Shown one piece after another: positions 24,367-32,205 of a DNA stretch of 64,000 bases. The DNA comes from Microbacterium luteolum (GTDB taxonomy: Bacteria; Actinomycetota; Actinomycetes; Actinomycetales; Microbacteriaceae). A program made the translations under genes and the position numbers. The notes below the pieces were generated by a model. The model worked only from the letters and a program-made list of their open reading frames with translations, did not search any database and had not been told where the DNA came from. The stretch's first letter is position 1. Each line of letters opens with the position of its first letter. The DNA is taken from the NCBI RefSeq assembly GCF_039533965.1, contig NZ_BAAAUN010000001.1, forward strand, positions 1,958,950 to 2,022,949, in the 5' to 3' direction.

Positions 24367-25674
24367 GTGCGTACGGATCTCGCCGTCGTCGGTGCGACGC
24401 CCCCGTCGACTGTCGCCCGCGCCGCCCTGCCCCGGTGGCCGTTCACGGCGATGCTCGCGCTGTTCCCTCTCTGGTGGGCCCTCGGGGTCGCCGAGATGGC
24501 CTGGATCCCGCTGGCCGGATGCATGGTCGTGCTCATGGTCAGGCGCGGTGCCATCCAGGTCCCCCGCGGATTCGCGATCTGGCTGCTTTTCATGGTCCTC
24601 ATGGGCGCATCGGTCATCGGCATCGACACGTCGGGCCGCCTCATCGGGTTCGTCTACCGGGCGCTGCTCTACGCGACCATCACCGTCGTCTTCGTCTATG
24701 TGTACAACGCGAAGGAGACGCTCACCCTGCGCTACGTGCTCGGGCTGATGACGCTCTTCTGGCTGTGGGCCGTACTCGGCGGTTTCGCGGGCGTCGCGGC
24801 ACCCGAGTTCGCCTTCCGCACACCGCTGTCGTACATCCTGCCGCAGGGTCTCCAGGCGAACGAGCTCATCAGCGAGATGGTCGTTCGACGGCTGACGCAG
24901 TTCAACCCCGACAGCTGGCTCGCGCTCGATCCGCGACCCTCCGCGCCGTTCCTCTATACGAACGGCTGGGGCAACGTCTACTCCGTGACCCTCCCGATGG
25001 TGGTCGCGTACATGACTCTCATCCGCCGGGGCAAGACCTTCTGGCTGCTGCTCCTGGCCATCCCGCTGTCGCTCATCCCGGCCTTCCTCACCCTCAACCG
25101 CGGCATGTTCATCGGCCTCGCGGTGGCCGCCGCCTACCTCTTCCTCCGCTTCGCGATGGCCGGCCGACTCCGACAGGTGCTCCTGCTCACGGTCATCGGC
25201 GTGGTGGCGGCGGTGGCCGCGATCGCCCTCGACGTCGGCAGCAAGCTCACCGACCGCGTCGAGACGAGCTCGTCGACGGAGGATCGAGCGAACCTCTACG
25301 AGGAGACATTCGTCCGCACGCTGCAGTCACCGCTCTTCGGATACGGGGCGCCCCGCCCGTCCTTCACGGACGGAGCTCCCTCCGCCGGGACGCAGGGGCA
25401 CCTGTGGATGGTGATGTTCTCGCATGGCTTCCCCGCGCTGATCTGCTTCGTCGGCGCCCTGGTCTGGATGTACTTCGCCACCATCCGCGGCCGCAGCACC
25501 GCGATGCTGGTGCTGCACACCGTGCAGCTCGTGATCCTCGTCGAGGTGTTCTTCTACGGCGTGCTGCCCAACGGACTGATCCTCACCTTCCCGGTGGCCG
25601 CGCTCGCCATGAGGGAGCTCCGGGCGTCGCGGGCGTCGAGAACGTCATTGTCGCCACCCCCGTCGAACCGCTAG
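24367..25674 (+). CDS. O-antigen ligase/Wzy-type polysaccharide polymerase
   Basis: 435 aa, GTG start (MRTDLAVVGATPP) with GGAGG six to ten bases before. Around ten to twelve membrane helices with one large extracytoplasmic loop (residues ~150-220, SYILPQGLQANELISEMVVRRLTQF...). The segment LNRGMFIGLAVAAAYLF and the RANLYEETFVRTLQSPLFGYGAPRPS region match the Wzy_C/RfaL pattern, including the Arg- and Gly-rich loop. It should join lipid-linked repeat units on the outer face. It is divergent from the Wzz-like gene, so the intergenic ~115 bp probably carries promoters for both. Confidence 0.88.
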   Translation: MRTDLAVVGATPPSTVARAALPRWPFTAMLALFPLWWALGVAEMAWIPLAGCMVVLMVRRGAIQVPRGFAIWLLFMVLMGASVIGIDTSGRLIGFVYRALLYATITVVFVYVYNAKETLTLRYVLGLMTLFWLWAVLGGFAGVAAPEFAFRTPLSYILPQGLQANELISEMVVRRLTQFNPDSWLALDPRPSAPFLYTNGWGNVYSVTLPMVVAYMTLIRRGKTFWLLLLAIPLSLIPAFLTLNRGMFIGLAVAAAYLFLRFAMAGRLRQVLLLTVIGVVAAVAAIALDVGSKLTDRVETSSSTEDRANLYEETFVRTLQSPLFGYGAPRPSFTDGAPSAGTQGHLWMVMFSHGFPALICFVGALVWMYFATIRGRSTAMLVLHTVQLVILVEVFFYGVLPNGLILTFPVAALAMRELRASRASRTSLSPPPSNR

Positions 25675-25734
25675 GATGTACCGGGTCACGCCAGAAGGGG
25701 AGCGCGTGACATCGACCAAGACTTTGGGGAGTCA

Positions 25735-26643
25735 ATGGTGCAACCGATCGTTAGCGTCGTCATGGCGACGCGAGACCGTCCGCAGCTGCTTCGTCGCGCT
25801 GTGGCTTCCGTCTTCGCACAGGAGCACGTCCACCCGATCGAGGTGGTGCTCGTCTACGACGGCACCGAGATCGACGAGCTGACGGACCTCGACCGCGGTC
25901 CGCACACGCTGCGTGCCGTCAACAATGCGCGAACGCCCGGCCTCGCCGGCGCCCGGAATACTGGCATTCTGGAGGCGAGCGCGCCCCTCATCGCCTTCTG
26001 CGACGATGACGACGAGTGGAAGCCGGGCAAGCTCAGCGCGCAGCTGCCGCTCTTCCAGGACTCCGATGTTGTGCTCGCTGCCACCGGTATCGAGATCCAC
26101 TCGGCCGGCGGCACGCACGAGCGCCTCTCTCCGGCATCCGTGGATCTCGAGGACCTGCTGCGTTCGCGCATCACCGAGCTGCACCCGTCGTCGTTCGTCA
26201 TCCGCGCCGAGGTGCTGAAGGGCGCTCTGGGACTGGTCGACGAGGAGCTTCCGGCCTCGTACGGCGAGGACTACGACCTGCTCCTGCGCGCCGCCAAGGT
26301 CGGTCGCGTGCGGGCGGTCCCCGAAGCACTCACGATCATCCACTGGGATCGCACCTCCTACTTCAGCGAGAAGTGGCAGGGGATCGCCGACGGCCTGAGC
26401 TACCTGCTCGCCAAGCACCCCGAGTTCACCCGGAGCGGCGAGGGCCAGGCCCGCATCGAGGGCCAGATCGCCTTCGCGCACGGCGCCCTGGGCGATCGTC
26501 CGAAGGCGCGCTCCTGGGCGCGGCGTGCGATCGGTCACGATGCCCGCCAGCCGCGCGCGTACCTGGCGATGCTCGTCGGCATGGGAGTCGTCTCAGGAGA
26601 GCGGGTCGTCTCCGCGCTCAACAAGCGCGGACGGGGCATGTAG
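25735..26643 (+). CDS. Family 2 glycosyltransferase
   Basis: 302 aa. GT-A fold features: IVSVVMATRDRPQLLRRAVAS at the N-terminus, the UDP-sugar region VVLVYDGTEID and the metal-binding FCDDDDEW, which serves as the DXD motif. GEDYDLLLRAAKVGR corresponds to the ED base region. The C-terminal ~80 residues are helical. It presumably adds a sugar to the lipid-linked repeat on the cytoplasmic face. TTTGGGGAGTC directly before the ATG can serve as the ribosome-binding site and is also a copy of the cluster's TGGGGA box; a CGCTAGGAT string overlapping the stop of the Wzy-like gene may be its -10 box. Confidence 0.92.
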   Translation: MVQPIVSVVMATRDRPQLLRRAVASVFAQEHVHPIEVVLVYDGTEIDELTDLDRGPHTLRAVNNARTPGLAGARNTGILEASAPLIAFCDDDDEWKPGKLSAQLPLFQDSDVVLAATGIEIHSAGGTHERLSPASVDLEDLLRSRITELHPSSFVIRAEVLKGALGLVDEELPASYGEDYDLLLRAAKVGRVRAVPEALTIIHWDRTSYFSEKWQGIADGLSYLLAKHPEFTRSGEGQARIEGQIAFAHGALGDRPKARSWARRAIGHDARQPRAYLAMLVGMGVVSGERVVSALNKRGRGM

Positions 26644-27546
26644 ATGCCCCGCCTCTCGGTGATCGTCCCGGCCTACAACGCCGCCGGCACTATCGCCTCC
26701 GCCCTGCGTTCGACGGCGAGGGCGCTGCCCCGCGACGCCGAGATCGTCGTCCTCGACGACGGCAGCACGGACGGCACCGCCGAGGCGGCCCGGAAGACCG
26801 GCGACGCCCGGATCCGTGTGCTCTCCCGCCCGAACCGCGGGGTCGCCGCAACTCTCACCGACCTGCTCGACGCGACGGACAGCGAGGTCGTCGCTCGCAT
26901 GGACGCCGATGATCTCGTCCTGCCCGGCCGATTCCGTCGGCAGCTCAGGGCGCTCGATGACGGCGCCGACGCCGTCTTCACCACGGTCGTGACGTGGGGC
27001 TCCGGCCTGCCCGGTGTGCCACGGCCCACGGGGATCGATGCCGAGGACTTCGGCCTGCACCTGCTGCTGACGAACCCGGTCGCCCACTCCACTCTCGTCG
27101 CCCGGCGCTCAGCCGTCGTCGACGCCGGGGGCTACCGCCGACTGCCCACCGAGGACTACGACCTCTGGCTCCGAATGGCCGAGCGAGGAGCCCGGATCCG
27201 ACGGCTCGCACTCCCGGGGCTCGCCTATCGCGTGCACCCGGGGCAGGTGACGGCATCCGAGAAATGGCGACGCTCGTCGTGGGAGAACGCGGAGATCGCG
27301 GAGTCGTACTCGACTCTCGCCGAGCGTCTTCTCGGCGCCCCCGCCACCCGCATCACCTCCCTCTCCATCGATGAGTCCTTGAGCGCGAAGGAGAAGCTCG
27401 CCGAGGTGGACCGCTTCTCCGCCCTGTTCCGGCGCGCCCTCGACGGACATCGGCCTTCGGCGCAGCGCGCCCTGCGCCGCAAGCTCGCGGAACGGCGGGC
27501 CTGGCTCGCTGCACGGGTCAAAGACGCGACGGTGGCGACGCGATGA
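26644..27546 (+). CDS. Family 2 glycosyltransferase
   Basis: 300 aa, beginning directly after the previous stop. Family hallmarks: LSVIVPAYNAAGTIASAL, IVVLDDGSTDGTAEAARK, the DXD equivalent RMDADDLV and the catalytic-region TEDYDLWLRMAERG. The last ~90 residues (LVGAP..RRALDGHRPSAQRALRRKLAERR) are helical and basic and may lie at the membrane. It is different enough from the preceding transferase to add another sugar of the repeat. It overlaps the acetyltransferase gene by 4 nt. Confidence 0.93.
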   Translation: MPRLSVIVPAYNAAGTIASALRSTARALPRDAEIVVLDDGSTDGTAEAARKTGDARIRVLSRPNRGVAATLTDLLDATDSEVVARMDADDLVLPGRFRRQLRALDDGADAVFTTVVTWGSGLPGVPRPTGIDAEDFGLHLLLTNPVAHSTLVARRSAVVDAGGYRRLPTEDYDLWLRMAERGARIRRLALPGLAYRVHPGQVTASEKWRRSSWENAEIAESYSTLAERLLGAPATRITSLSIDESLSAKEKLAEVDRFSALFRRALDGHRPSAQRALRRKLAERRAWLAARVKDATVATR

Positions 27547-28055
27547 CCGCGCTGACTCCTCGCCAGCAGTACCGTGCCGCGTGGGCGGCTGATCGTCGGG
27601 CGAACGCCTCCTACCCGAAGAGTAAATTTATTCTTCGCTGGTTCCGCAGCGCCCACCGGTGGCGCGCTGAACGAGGCCCCCTCGCTCGAATCGTCTTCCT
27701 CGTGGTCGGCGGATCGTACAAGCTCGTCACCGAGGGGTTCATGGGGATCGAACTGCCCGCGAGCACCGAGGTGGGCCCTGGACTCCGCCTTCGCCACGGC
27801 GTCGGAATCGTGGTGAATCCGGCCAGCAGAATCGGCGCGAACGTCATGATCCGCCAGGGAGTCACACTGGGGAACAGGAAGCTCCCGGACGACTGCCCGA
27901 CGATCGAGGACGACGTCGAGATCGGTGTGGGAGCCGTCATCATCGGTTCGGTGACCGTCGGCACCGGCGCGCGGATCGGGCCGAACGCGGTCGTCTTCCG
28001 GGACGTCCCTCCCGGCGCGATCGTCGCCTCCCCGGCGAGCGAGATCCGCACCTGA
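27543..28055 (+). CDS. Serine-acetyltransferase-like hexapeptide acyltransferase
   Basis: 170 aa. A helical N-terminus with one hydrophobic stretch precedes a left-handed beta-helix of hexapeptide repeats (GPGLRLRHGVGIVVNPASRIGAN, IEDDVEIGVGAVIIGSVTVG). LRHGVGIVV contains the catalytic His of the CysE/WcaB-like group. In an exopolysaccharide cluster such enzymes O-acetylate sugars using acetyl-CoA; a cysteine-synthesis role is unlikely because the N-terminal CysE domain is absent. The ATGA overlap couples it to the upstream glycosyltransferase. Confidence 0.88.
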   Translation: MTALTPRQQYRAAWAADRRANASYPKSKFILRWFRSAHRWRAERGPLARIVFLVVGGSYKLVTEGFMGIELPASTEVGPGLRLRHGVGIVVNPASRIGANVMIRQGVTLGNRKLPDDCPTIEDDVEIGVGAVIIGSVTVGTGARIGPNAVVFRDVPPGAIVASPASEIRT

Positions 28056-28091
28056 CACGGGTCGAACGCGCATCGGATCGCGTCATGCGAT

Positions 28092-28120
28092 TTGACCTCG
28101 ATACCTGAACGTGCTGTGAT
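28092..28120 (+). promoter_or_regulatory. Predicted promoter of the GH16 gene
   Basis: TTGACC (28092-28097) and TGTGAT (28115-28120) are separated by exactly 17 bp and would start transcription about 46 bases before the ATG at 28173. This separates the glucanase from the acetyltransferase transcript. Confidence 0.45.
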
Positions 28121-28172
28121 GAAAGCGTTATTTTCCGCGGAGGGGGTTCCGACGGAATGAGTCTCCCGAATC

Positions 28173-29645
28173 ATGCCAACCTCTCGAAGAACGTCTCTTG
28201 CTGCGCTCGGCGCCGCGATTCTCACCTTCTCCCTCCTCAGCGGAGCACCTGCTCTCGCCGCTGACGAGGACCTTCCCGGATGGACTTTCCAGGAAGACGT
28301 CGACCTGTCGGACTCGAGTCGCTGGACTCTCGAGACCGGCCAGTCGTCGAACACCTCCTCGTACGACATCCCGAGCAACGTCTCGTTCGGCGGCGACGGA
28401 CTGACCGTTCGAGGTGCGGAGGAGAAGCGCTCCTCCGCGGCCTACACCTCTGGTGACGCCAAGGGCCTCGACATCAAGATCCCGAACTACTCGCGGGTCG
28501 AGGTCGTGGGGTCGGTCCCCTACGGTCCCGGCCTGTGGCCCGCTCTCATGTGGCTCCGTCCGCTGGACAGCGCACACGGCGAGATCGACCTGATGGAGGT
28601 CTTCGGCGACGACGCTCGCCCGGCGGCCACCATCCACAACGAGTACGGATCCACGCACCGCAGCCTCCAGGGCTCCGTCCGGTGGGAGAACCTGCCGAAC
28701 TCGGACCCGACCGGCGTGCACACCTACGTGATGGAGAAGACGCCCAACCGCATCGTCATCAGCGTCGACGGTCACGTCATGCTCGATGCCGGCCCGGAAG
28801 ACGTCCGTCCCGGTTTCGACTGGAACGCGATCTTCGAGCGCCCCGGGGCCACCTGGTACCCCCGCGTGACCCTGCAGATCGGCTGCCCGCCGCTCGATCT
28901 CCTGTGCGGCATCGGTCTTCCCATCGGCGGTTGGCAGGGCGGCGCGATCAACCTGCAGAGCCTGAAGATCTGGCGCATGGCAGAGCCGGGCGAACAGCCT
29001 CCTGTCGTCGATCCTCCTGTCGTGGACCCGCCCGTCGTCGAACCGCCCGTCGTGGTCCCGCCCGTCGTGGTCCCGCCGGTCGTCGAACCGCCGATCGTCG
29101 AACCGCCGGTGGTGGAGCCGCCCGTCGTCGAGAACCCGGTCGAGGCCGGCACGTTCGCGCTCTGGCCGGGCAAGGAGGTGCGCCACGACTACGACGCCGG
29201 CGCAGCGGACGGATCGGAAGCGCAAGTCGCGTTCACCGTGCCGAAGAACATCGGGACCGGTGTGATGTACCACTCGCTGCAGGTCGCGTCCTCCGATGAC
29301 GGACGCAGCGGCTACCGCGCCACGGTCACGCTCAAGGCCTCCGGCAGCATCCGGTTGACCCTGGCCAGCGTGACCGGCAACAGGACCACCGTCCTCGAGG
29401 ACGTGACCGTCGCCAAGCGTGGCAGCTACGCCCCCGGTGACGACGTCCAGGTCGCGATCAGCGTCAAGGACGGCACGGTTTCCGCCAAGTCGTGGGTGGC
29501 CGGCGCGGAAGAGCCGGACTGGCAGCTGACCGCCGGCGGAGCGAAGCCCGCCGGCGACGAGGTGCTCCTCCTCGGCTACCTCTCCAAGCGGGCACCGAGC
29601 GCCGTCATGGCACCGTGGTCCGACCTCGGCGTGACTGCTCCCTAG
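28173..29645 (+). CDS. Secreted GH16 endoglucanase with Pro-Val linker and C-terminal domain
   Basis: 490 aa. Sec signal MPTSRRTSLAALGAAILTF...APALAA. The GH16 catalytic domain covers residues ~35-270; HGEIDLMEVFGD contains the E-I-D-L-M-E active-site triad (nucleophile, helper Asp, acid/base). WPALMWLRPLD is the usual preceding strand. A linker of about a dozen PPVV(D/E/V) units (residues ~270-320) leads to a ~170-residue beta-rich domain (EVRHDYDAGAADGSE..., GYRATVTLKASGSIRLTL). Members cleave beta-1,3(4)-glucans or related polymers. Within this cluster it may trim the polymer during assembly or release. Its stop overlaps that of the convergent gene. Confidence 0.9.
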   Translation: MPTSRRTSLAALGAAILTFSLLSGAPALAADEDLPGWTFQEDVDLSDSSRWTLETGQSSNTSSYDIPSNVSFGGDGLTVRGAEEKRSSAAYTSGDAKGLDIKIPNYSRVEVVGSVPYGPGLWPALMWLRPLDSAHGEIDLMEVFGDDARPAATIHNEYGSTHRSLQGSVRWENLPNSDPTGVHTYVMEKTPNRIVISVDGHVMLDAGPEDVRPGFDWNAIFERPGATWYPRVTLQIGCPPLDLLCGIGLPIGGWQGGAINLQSLKIWRMAEPGEQPPVVDPPVVDPPVVEPPVVVPPVVVPPVVEPPIVEPPVVEPPVVENPVEAGTFALWPGKEVRHDYDAGAADGSEAQVAFTVPKNIGTGVMYHSLQVASSDDGRSGYRATVTLKASGSIRLTLASVTGNRTTVLEDVTVAKRGSYAPGDDVQVAISVKDGTVSAKSWVAGAEEPDWQLTAGGAKPAGDEVLLLGYLSKRAPSAVMAPWSDLGVTAP

Positions 29646-30856
29646 AGTTCGCCGGGCCTCATCGCTTCGGCGTCGATCGCGCGTATCACGCGCTGCGCGG
29701 CGGTATCCGGCTTCGGCTCGGATGCCGCCGCGTCGGTCTTTCGGCGTCGCTGCGGTGCGTAGACGACGAGCGAGTGGAAGAGGAACCGCGCGAAGAAGGC
29801 CACGATCAGCGAGAGCGCCGTCGCCAGCACGCTCGAGATATGCCAGCTCTCCACCATGAGAGCCATCACGGGTATCCGCAGCGCGGCTTCGACGTTGTTG
29901 AACGCGAACGAGCTGGCGAAGCGGATGCCGAGTGCACGGGCGTCCGTGCGCATGTCGGCGAACACGAACCGCTCCTGCAGGAGGAAGTTGCCGATGATCG
30001 TCACCTCGGCCCCGATGATCGCCGCCCAGATGTAGGGGACGCCCGCCGCTGTCAGAGCCCACATGATCGCGAGGTTCGCCACGGCGCCGATCGCGCCGAT
30101 CAGGGCGAACAGCGACATCTTGCCGAAGCGCAGCCGCGCGAGGTGGGCGAGGAACGTCGCCCCCTGGCGCAGGCTGGCCTTGGAGCTGCCGTGGCGCCGC
30201 TCGGCGAACTCCATGGGCATCTCCGCGATGCGCAGATCGGTGCGCGCGAGGATCTCCAGCAGGATCTTGAACCCCCGGGGCCGGAGGGAGGGAAGGTCGA
30301 GCCGGCTCCGGTCGACGAGGAAGAACCCCGTCATCGGGTCGGTGCTGCGCGCCAGCCTGATCGGGAACATCGCCCGCGTCAGCCAGGTCGCGCTGCGCGA
30401 GACGCCGAACCGCACGGCGGTGCCGAGTCCGCTGGTGTCTCCGCCGCCGATGTAGCGGGACGCGGCGACGACGTCGGCGTCACCTTCCGCATATCGATCG
30501 AGGAGGACCGGGAGCAGCTCCGGCGGATGCTGCAGGTCCCCATCCATCACGATGCAGACGTCGGATGCCGCGGCCAAGAGCCCGACCACGACCGCTCCGC
30601 CGAGGCCGCCGCTGTTCTCCTCACGGTGGATCACCCGTACGGGGATCGGCGCATCCGCCGCGACCCTGGCGATCTCTGCCGCCGTGTCGTCGGTGCTGTC
30701 GTCGACGAACAGGATCTCGGCGTCGCGTCCGGCGAGCGCTTCGGCGGTGCGCGCGACGAGCTCCGCGACGTTGTCGCGTTCATTGAACGTCGGCACGATG
30801 ACCGTGACCGCTGCCCCCACGTGCTCCCCCATCTCCACCCGATGTGCGGGCTCCAT
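29642..30856 (-). CDS. GT2 glycosyltransferase fused to GtrA-like membrane domain
   Basis: 404 aa from the ATG of MEPAHRVEMGEHV, preceded by AGGAA; an earlier in-frame start is possible. Residues ~15-250 are a dolichol-phosphate-mannose-synthase-like GT2: VIVPTFNERDNVAEL, DDSTDDTAAEIA, VMDGDLQHPPELLP (DXD) and TDPMTGFFLVDRSRL. Residues ~265-385 are a GtrA domain with four helices (FALIGAIGAVANLAIMWAL, IGAEVTIIGNFLLQERFVF). Such fusions make polyprenyl-phosphate sugars and flip them for addition outside. It is divergent from the cytidylyltransferase and convergent with the GH16 gene. Confidence 0.92.
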   Translation of the reverse strand: MEPAHRVEMGEHVGAAVTVIVPTFNERDNVAELVARTAEALAGRDAEILFVDDSTDDTAAEIARVAADAPIPVRVIHREENSGGLGGAVVVGLLAAASDVCIVMDGDLQHPPELLPVLLDRYAEGDADVVAASRYIGGGDTSGLGTAVRFGVSRSATWLTRAMFPIRLARSTDPMTGFFLVDRSRLDLPSLRPRGFKILLEILARTDLRIAEMPMEFAERRHGSSKASLRQGATFLAHLARLRFGKMSLFALIGAIGAVANLAIMWALTAAGVPYIWAAIIGAEVTIIGNFLLQERFVFADMRTDARALGIRFASSFAFNNVEAALRIPVMALMVESWHISSVLATALSLIVAFFARFLFHSLVVYAPQRRRKTDAAASEPKPDTAAQRVIRAIDAEAMRPGEL

Positions 30857-30892
30857 CGTTTCACGGGTTCCTATGGGTCGGGAAACCGGTTC

Positions 30893-30981
30893 TGCTAGAC
30901 TCACCACGGCGGCTGTGGGAGTCGTCAAGCGGATGGGGATCCGCTTACTGGGGAATTACTGATCTGGGGAGATCATGGGGA
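30893..30981 (+). promoter_or_regulatory. Predicted promoter and TGGGGA-box leader of the cytidylyltransferase
   Basis: TGCTAGACT (30893-30901) resembles the extended -10 element seen at 17732. NTGGGGA boxes start at 30933, 30948, 30964 and 30975; the last includes the start codon. The first and third are 31 bp apart, the same total distance as in the two other loci. CTGGGGAGATC also provides the ribosome-binding site. Confidence 0.5.
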
Positions 30982-31430
30982 CGCGTATCGGCTATGCCGT
31001 TGGTGCTTTCGACCTGTTTCACGTCGGGCATCTCAACCTTCTTCGTCACGCCAAGCAGCAGTGCGACATTCTGATCGCCGGCGTCGTGAGCGATGAGATG
31101 CTGCGCGAGGTGAAGGGCATCGAGCCCGTCATCCCGACGGCGGAACGTGCGGAGATCGTCAAGCACATCTCGTTCGTCGACGACGTCTACGTCGAGACCA
31201 CGCCGTCGAAGATGGACTCCTGGCGGGACGTGCAGTTCACGCACTTCTTCAAGGGCGACGACTGGCGCGGCACCGAGAAGGGCCTGCGCCTCGAGCGGGA
31301 GTTCGCCGAGGTCGGAGTGGAGGTCGTGTACTTCCCATACACCGCCCACACCTCGAGCTCTTCGCTCCGACGTGCGCTCGACGCGATCACGGCGGGCGCG
31401 AACGTGCCGGCCGCGGCGATGTCGCGCTGA
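30975..31430 (+). CDS. TagD/GCT-like cytidylyltransferase
   Basis: 151 aa. IGYAVGAFDLFHVGHLNLLRHAK carries the HxGH nucleotidyltransferase signature, and the conserved VPTAERAEIV-type helix (here IPTAERAEIVKHI) follows. Members activate small alcohol phosphates with CTP, as glycerol-3-phosphate cytidylyltransferase (TagD) does. A C-terminal YTAHTSSSSLRRAL matches the RTxGISTT-like substrate loop only loosely (HTSSSSLRR), so the alcohol is uncertain. Together with the CDP-alcohol phosphotransferase at 21922 it implies a polyol-phosphate component in the surface polymer. Confidence 0.88.
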   Translation: MGTRIGYAVGAFDLFHVGHLNLLRHAKQQCDILIAGVVSDEMLREVKGIEPVIPTAERAEIVKHISFVDDVYVETTPSKMDSWRDVQFTHFFKGDDWRGTEKGLRLEREFAEVGVEVVYFPYTAHTSSSSLRRALDAITAGANVPAAAMSR

Positions 31431-31431
31431 C

Positions 31432-31824
31432 TCAGTTCGCGACGCCCAGCAGGCTCCGCGCCATCCGGGCGACGTGCGGCGGAGTGTGCGGGCCGAGCCA
31501 GACGGTCCACTGCGCCGGCGGCTCCGTGCATGTCCACTCGACGCACCACGCGTGCACGGCGCTCGCCAGTCGCTCACCCTTGGTGTGCGCCCTGAGTCCG
31601 TCACCGCGCACGAGCCACCGCACGGACACGCCATCGGGCACGTCGATGTGGCGGAACTGGATGCGGGCGGCGGCCTCCAGGATGATGACGCCCGTCGCGT
31701 CCCAGGGCAGTCGGGCCGCGACCCGAGCGATGGCGGCGGCATCCGCCGCATCGCCGGCGATGAGCACGGCTCCGTCGATGTTCTCCCAGTCGGGATCGTC
31801 CAGGTGCTCGCAGGCGCTGCTCAT
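31432..31824 (-). CDS. SIP-domain (siderophore-interacting) C-terminal-type protein
   Basis: 130 aa starting MSSACEHLDDPDWENI. IDGAVLIAGDAADAAAIARVAARLP matches the C-terminal NAD(P)H-binding half of siderophore-interacting reductases (LLAGDETALPAIARIL type), and a Trp-rich C-terminal part (WCVEWTCTEPPAQWTVWLG) follows. The FAD-binding N-terminal half is absent, so it cannot be a full ferric-siderophore reductase alone. Its promoter carries a DtxR/IdeR iron box 15 bp upstream of the ATG, so expression should rise when iron is scarce. Confidence 0.8.
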   Translation of the reverse strand: MSSACEHLDDPDWENIDGAVLIAGDAADAAAIARVAARLPWDATGVIILEAAARIQFRHIDVPDGVSVRWLVRGDGLRAHTKGERLASAVHAWCVEWTCTEPPAQWTVWLGPHTPPHVARMARSLLGVAN

Positions 31825-31838
31825 GCCAGAAGTATAGG

Positions 31839-31857
31839 TAAGGATAGCCTTACCTGG
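31839..31857. promoter_or_regulatory. DtxR/IdeR-type iron box
   Basis: TAAGGATAGCCTTACCTGG agrees with the TWAGGTWAGSCTWACCTWA consensus at 16 of 19 positions; with flanks it forms AGGTAAGG-ATAG-CCTTACCT. It lies between the divergent SIP-domain gene (start 31824) and the glutaredoxin-like gene (start 31914) and may serve both, though it is closer to the former. Confidence 0.75.
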
Positions 31858-31913
31858 CAAGCGAGCGCGTCGCACCCGGAGCCCACCCAGCCGGGCGGTC
31901 GTAGGCTGGATGC

Positions 31914-32177
31914 ATGACTTCTCCCGCTTCTGACACCCTCACGATGTTCGGCGCCGAATGGTGCAGCGACTGCCGCCGCACCAAGAAGCAGCTCGATGAA
32001 CTGGGCGTCGCCTACACCTACGTCGACCTCGAGGCCGACCCCTCGGCGGCAGACGTCGCCAAGGAGATCTCCGGGCGCATGAACATCCCCGTCGTGCTGT
32101 ACCCCGACTCCTCGCACCACGTCGAGCCGTCGAACGCCGACGTCGAGTCGAAGCTGCGCGAACTCGCACTGATCTGA
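31914..32177 (+). CDS. Glutaredoxin/mycoredoxin-like protein
   Basis: 87 aa thioredoxin-fold protein. The redox site is WCSDC (CxxC, residues ~18-21), after LTMFGAEWCSDC, and the cis-Pro region is MNIPVVLYPDSS. Actinobacterial mycoredoxin-1 uses WCGYC to reduce mycothiol mixed disulfides; here SD replaces GY between the cysteines, so specificity may differ. It is cytoplasmic. It is divergent from the SIP-domain gene and shares the region with the iron box. Confidence 0.88.
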   Translation: MTSPASDTLTMFGAEWCSDCRRTKKQLDELGVAYTYVDLEADPSAADVAKEISGRMNIPVVLYPDSSHHVEPSNADVESKLRELALI

Positions 32178-32205
32178 CCGCTCGTCGCGCCGATACACTG
32201 GCGCG

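Noticed and set aside
29010..29130. Tandem repeats of about 12 bp that could be a CRISPR-like or minisatellite array
   Set aside because: They encode the PPVV(D/E/V) linker of the GH16 protein in frame, without spacers of constant length.
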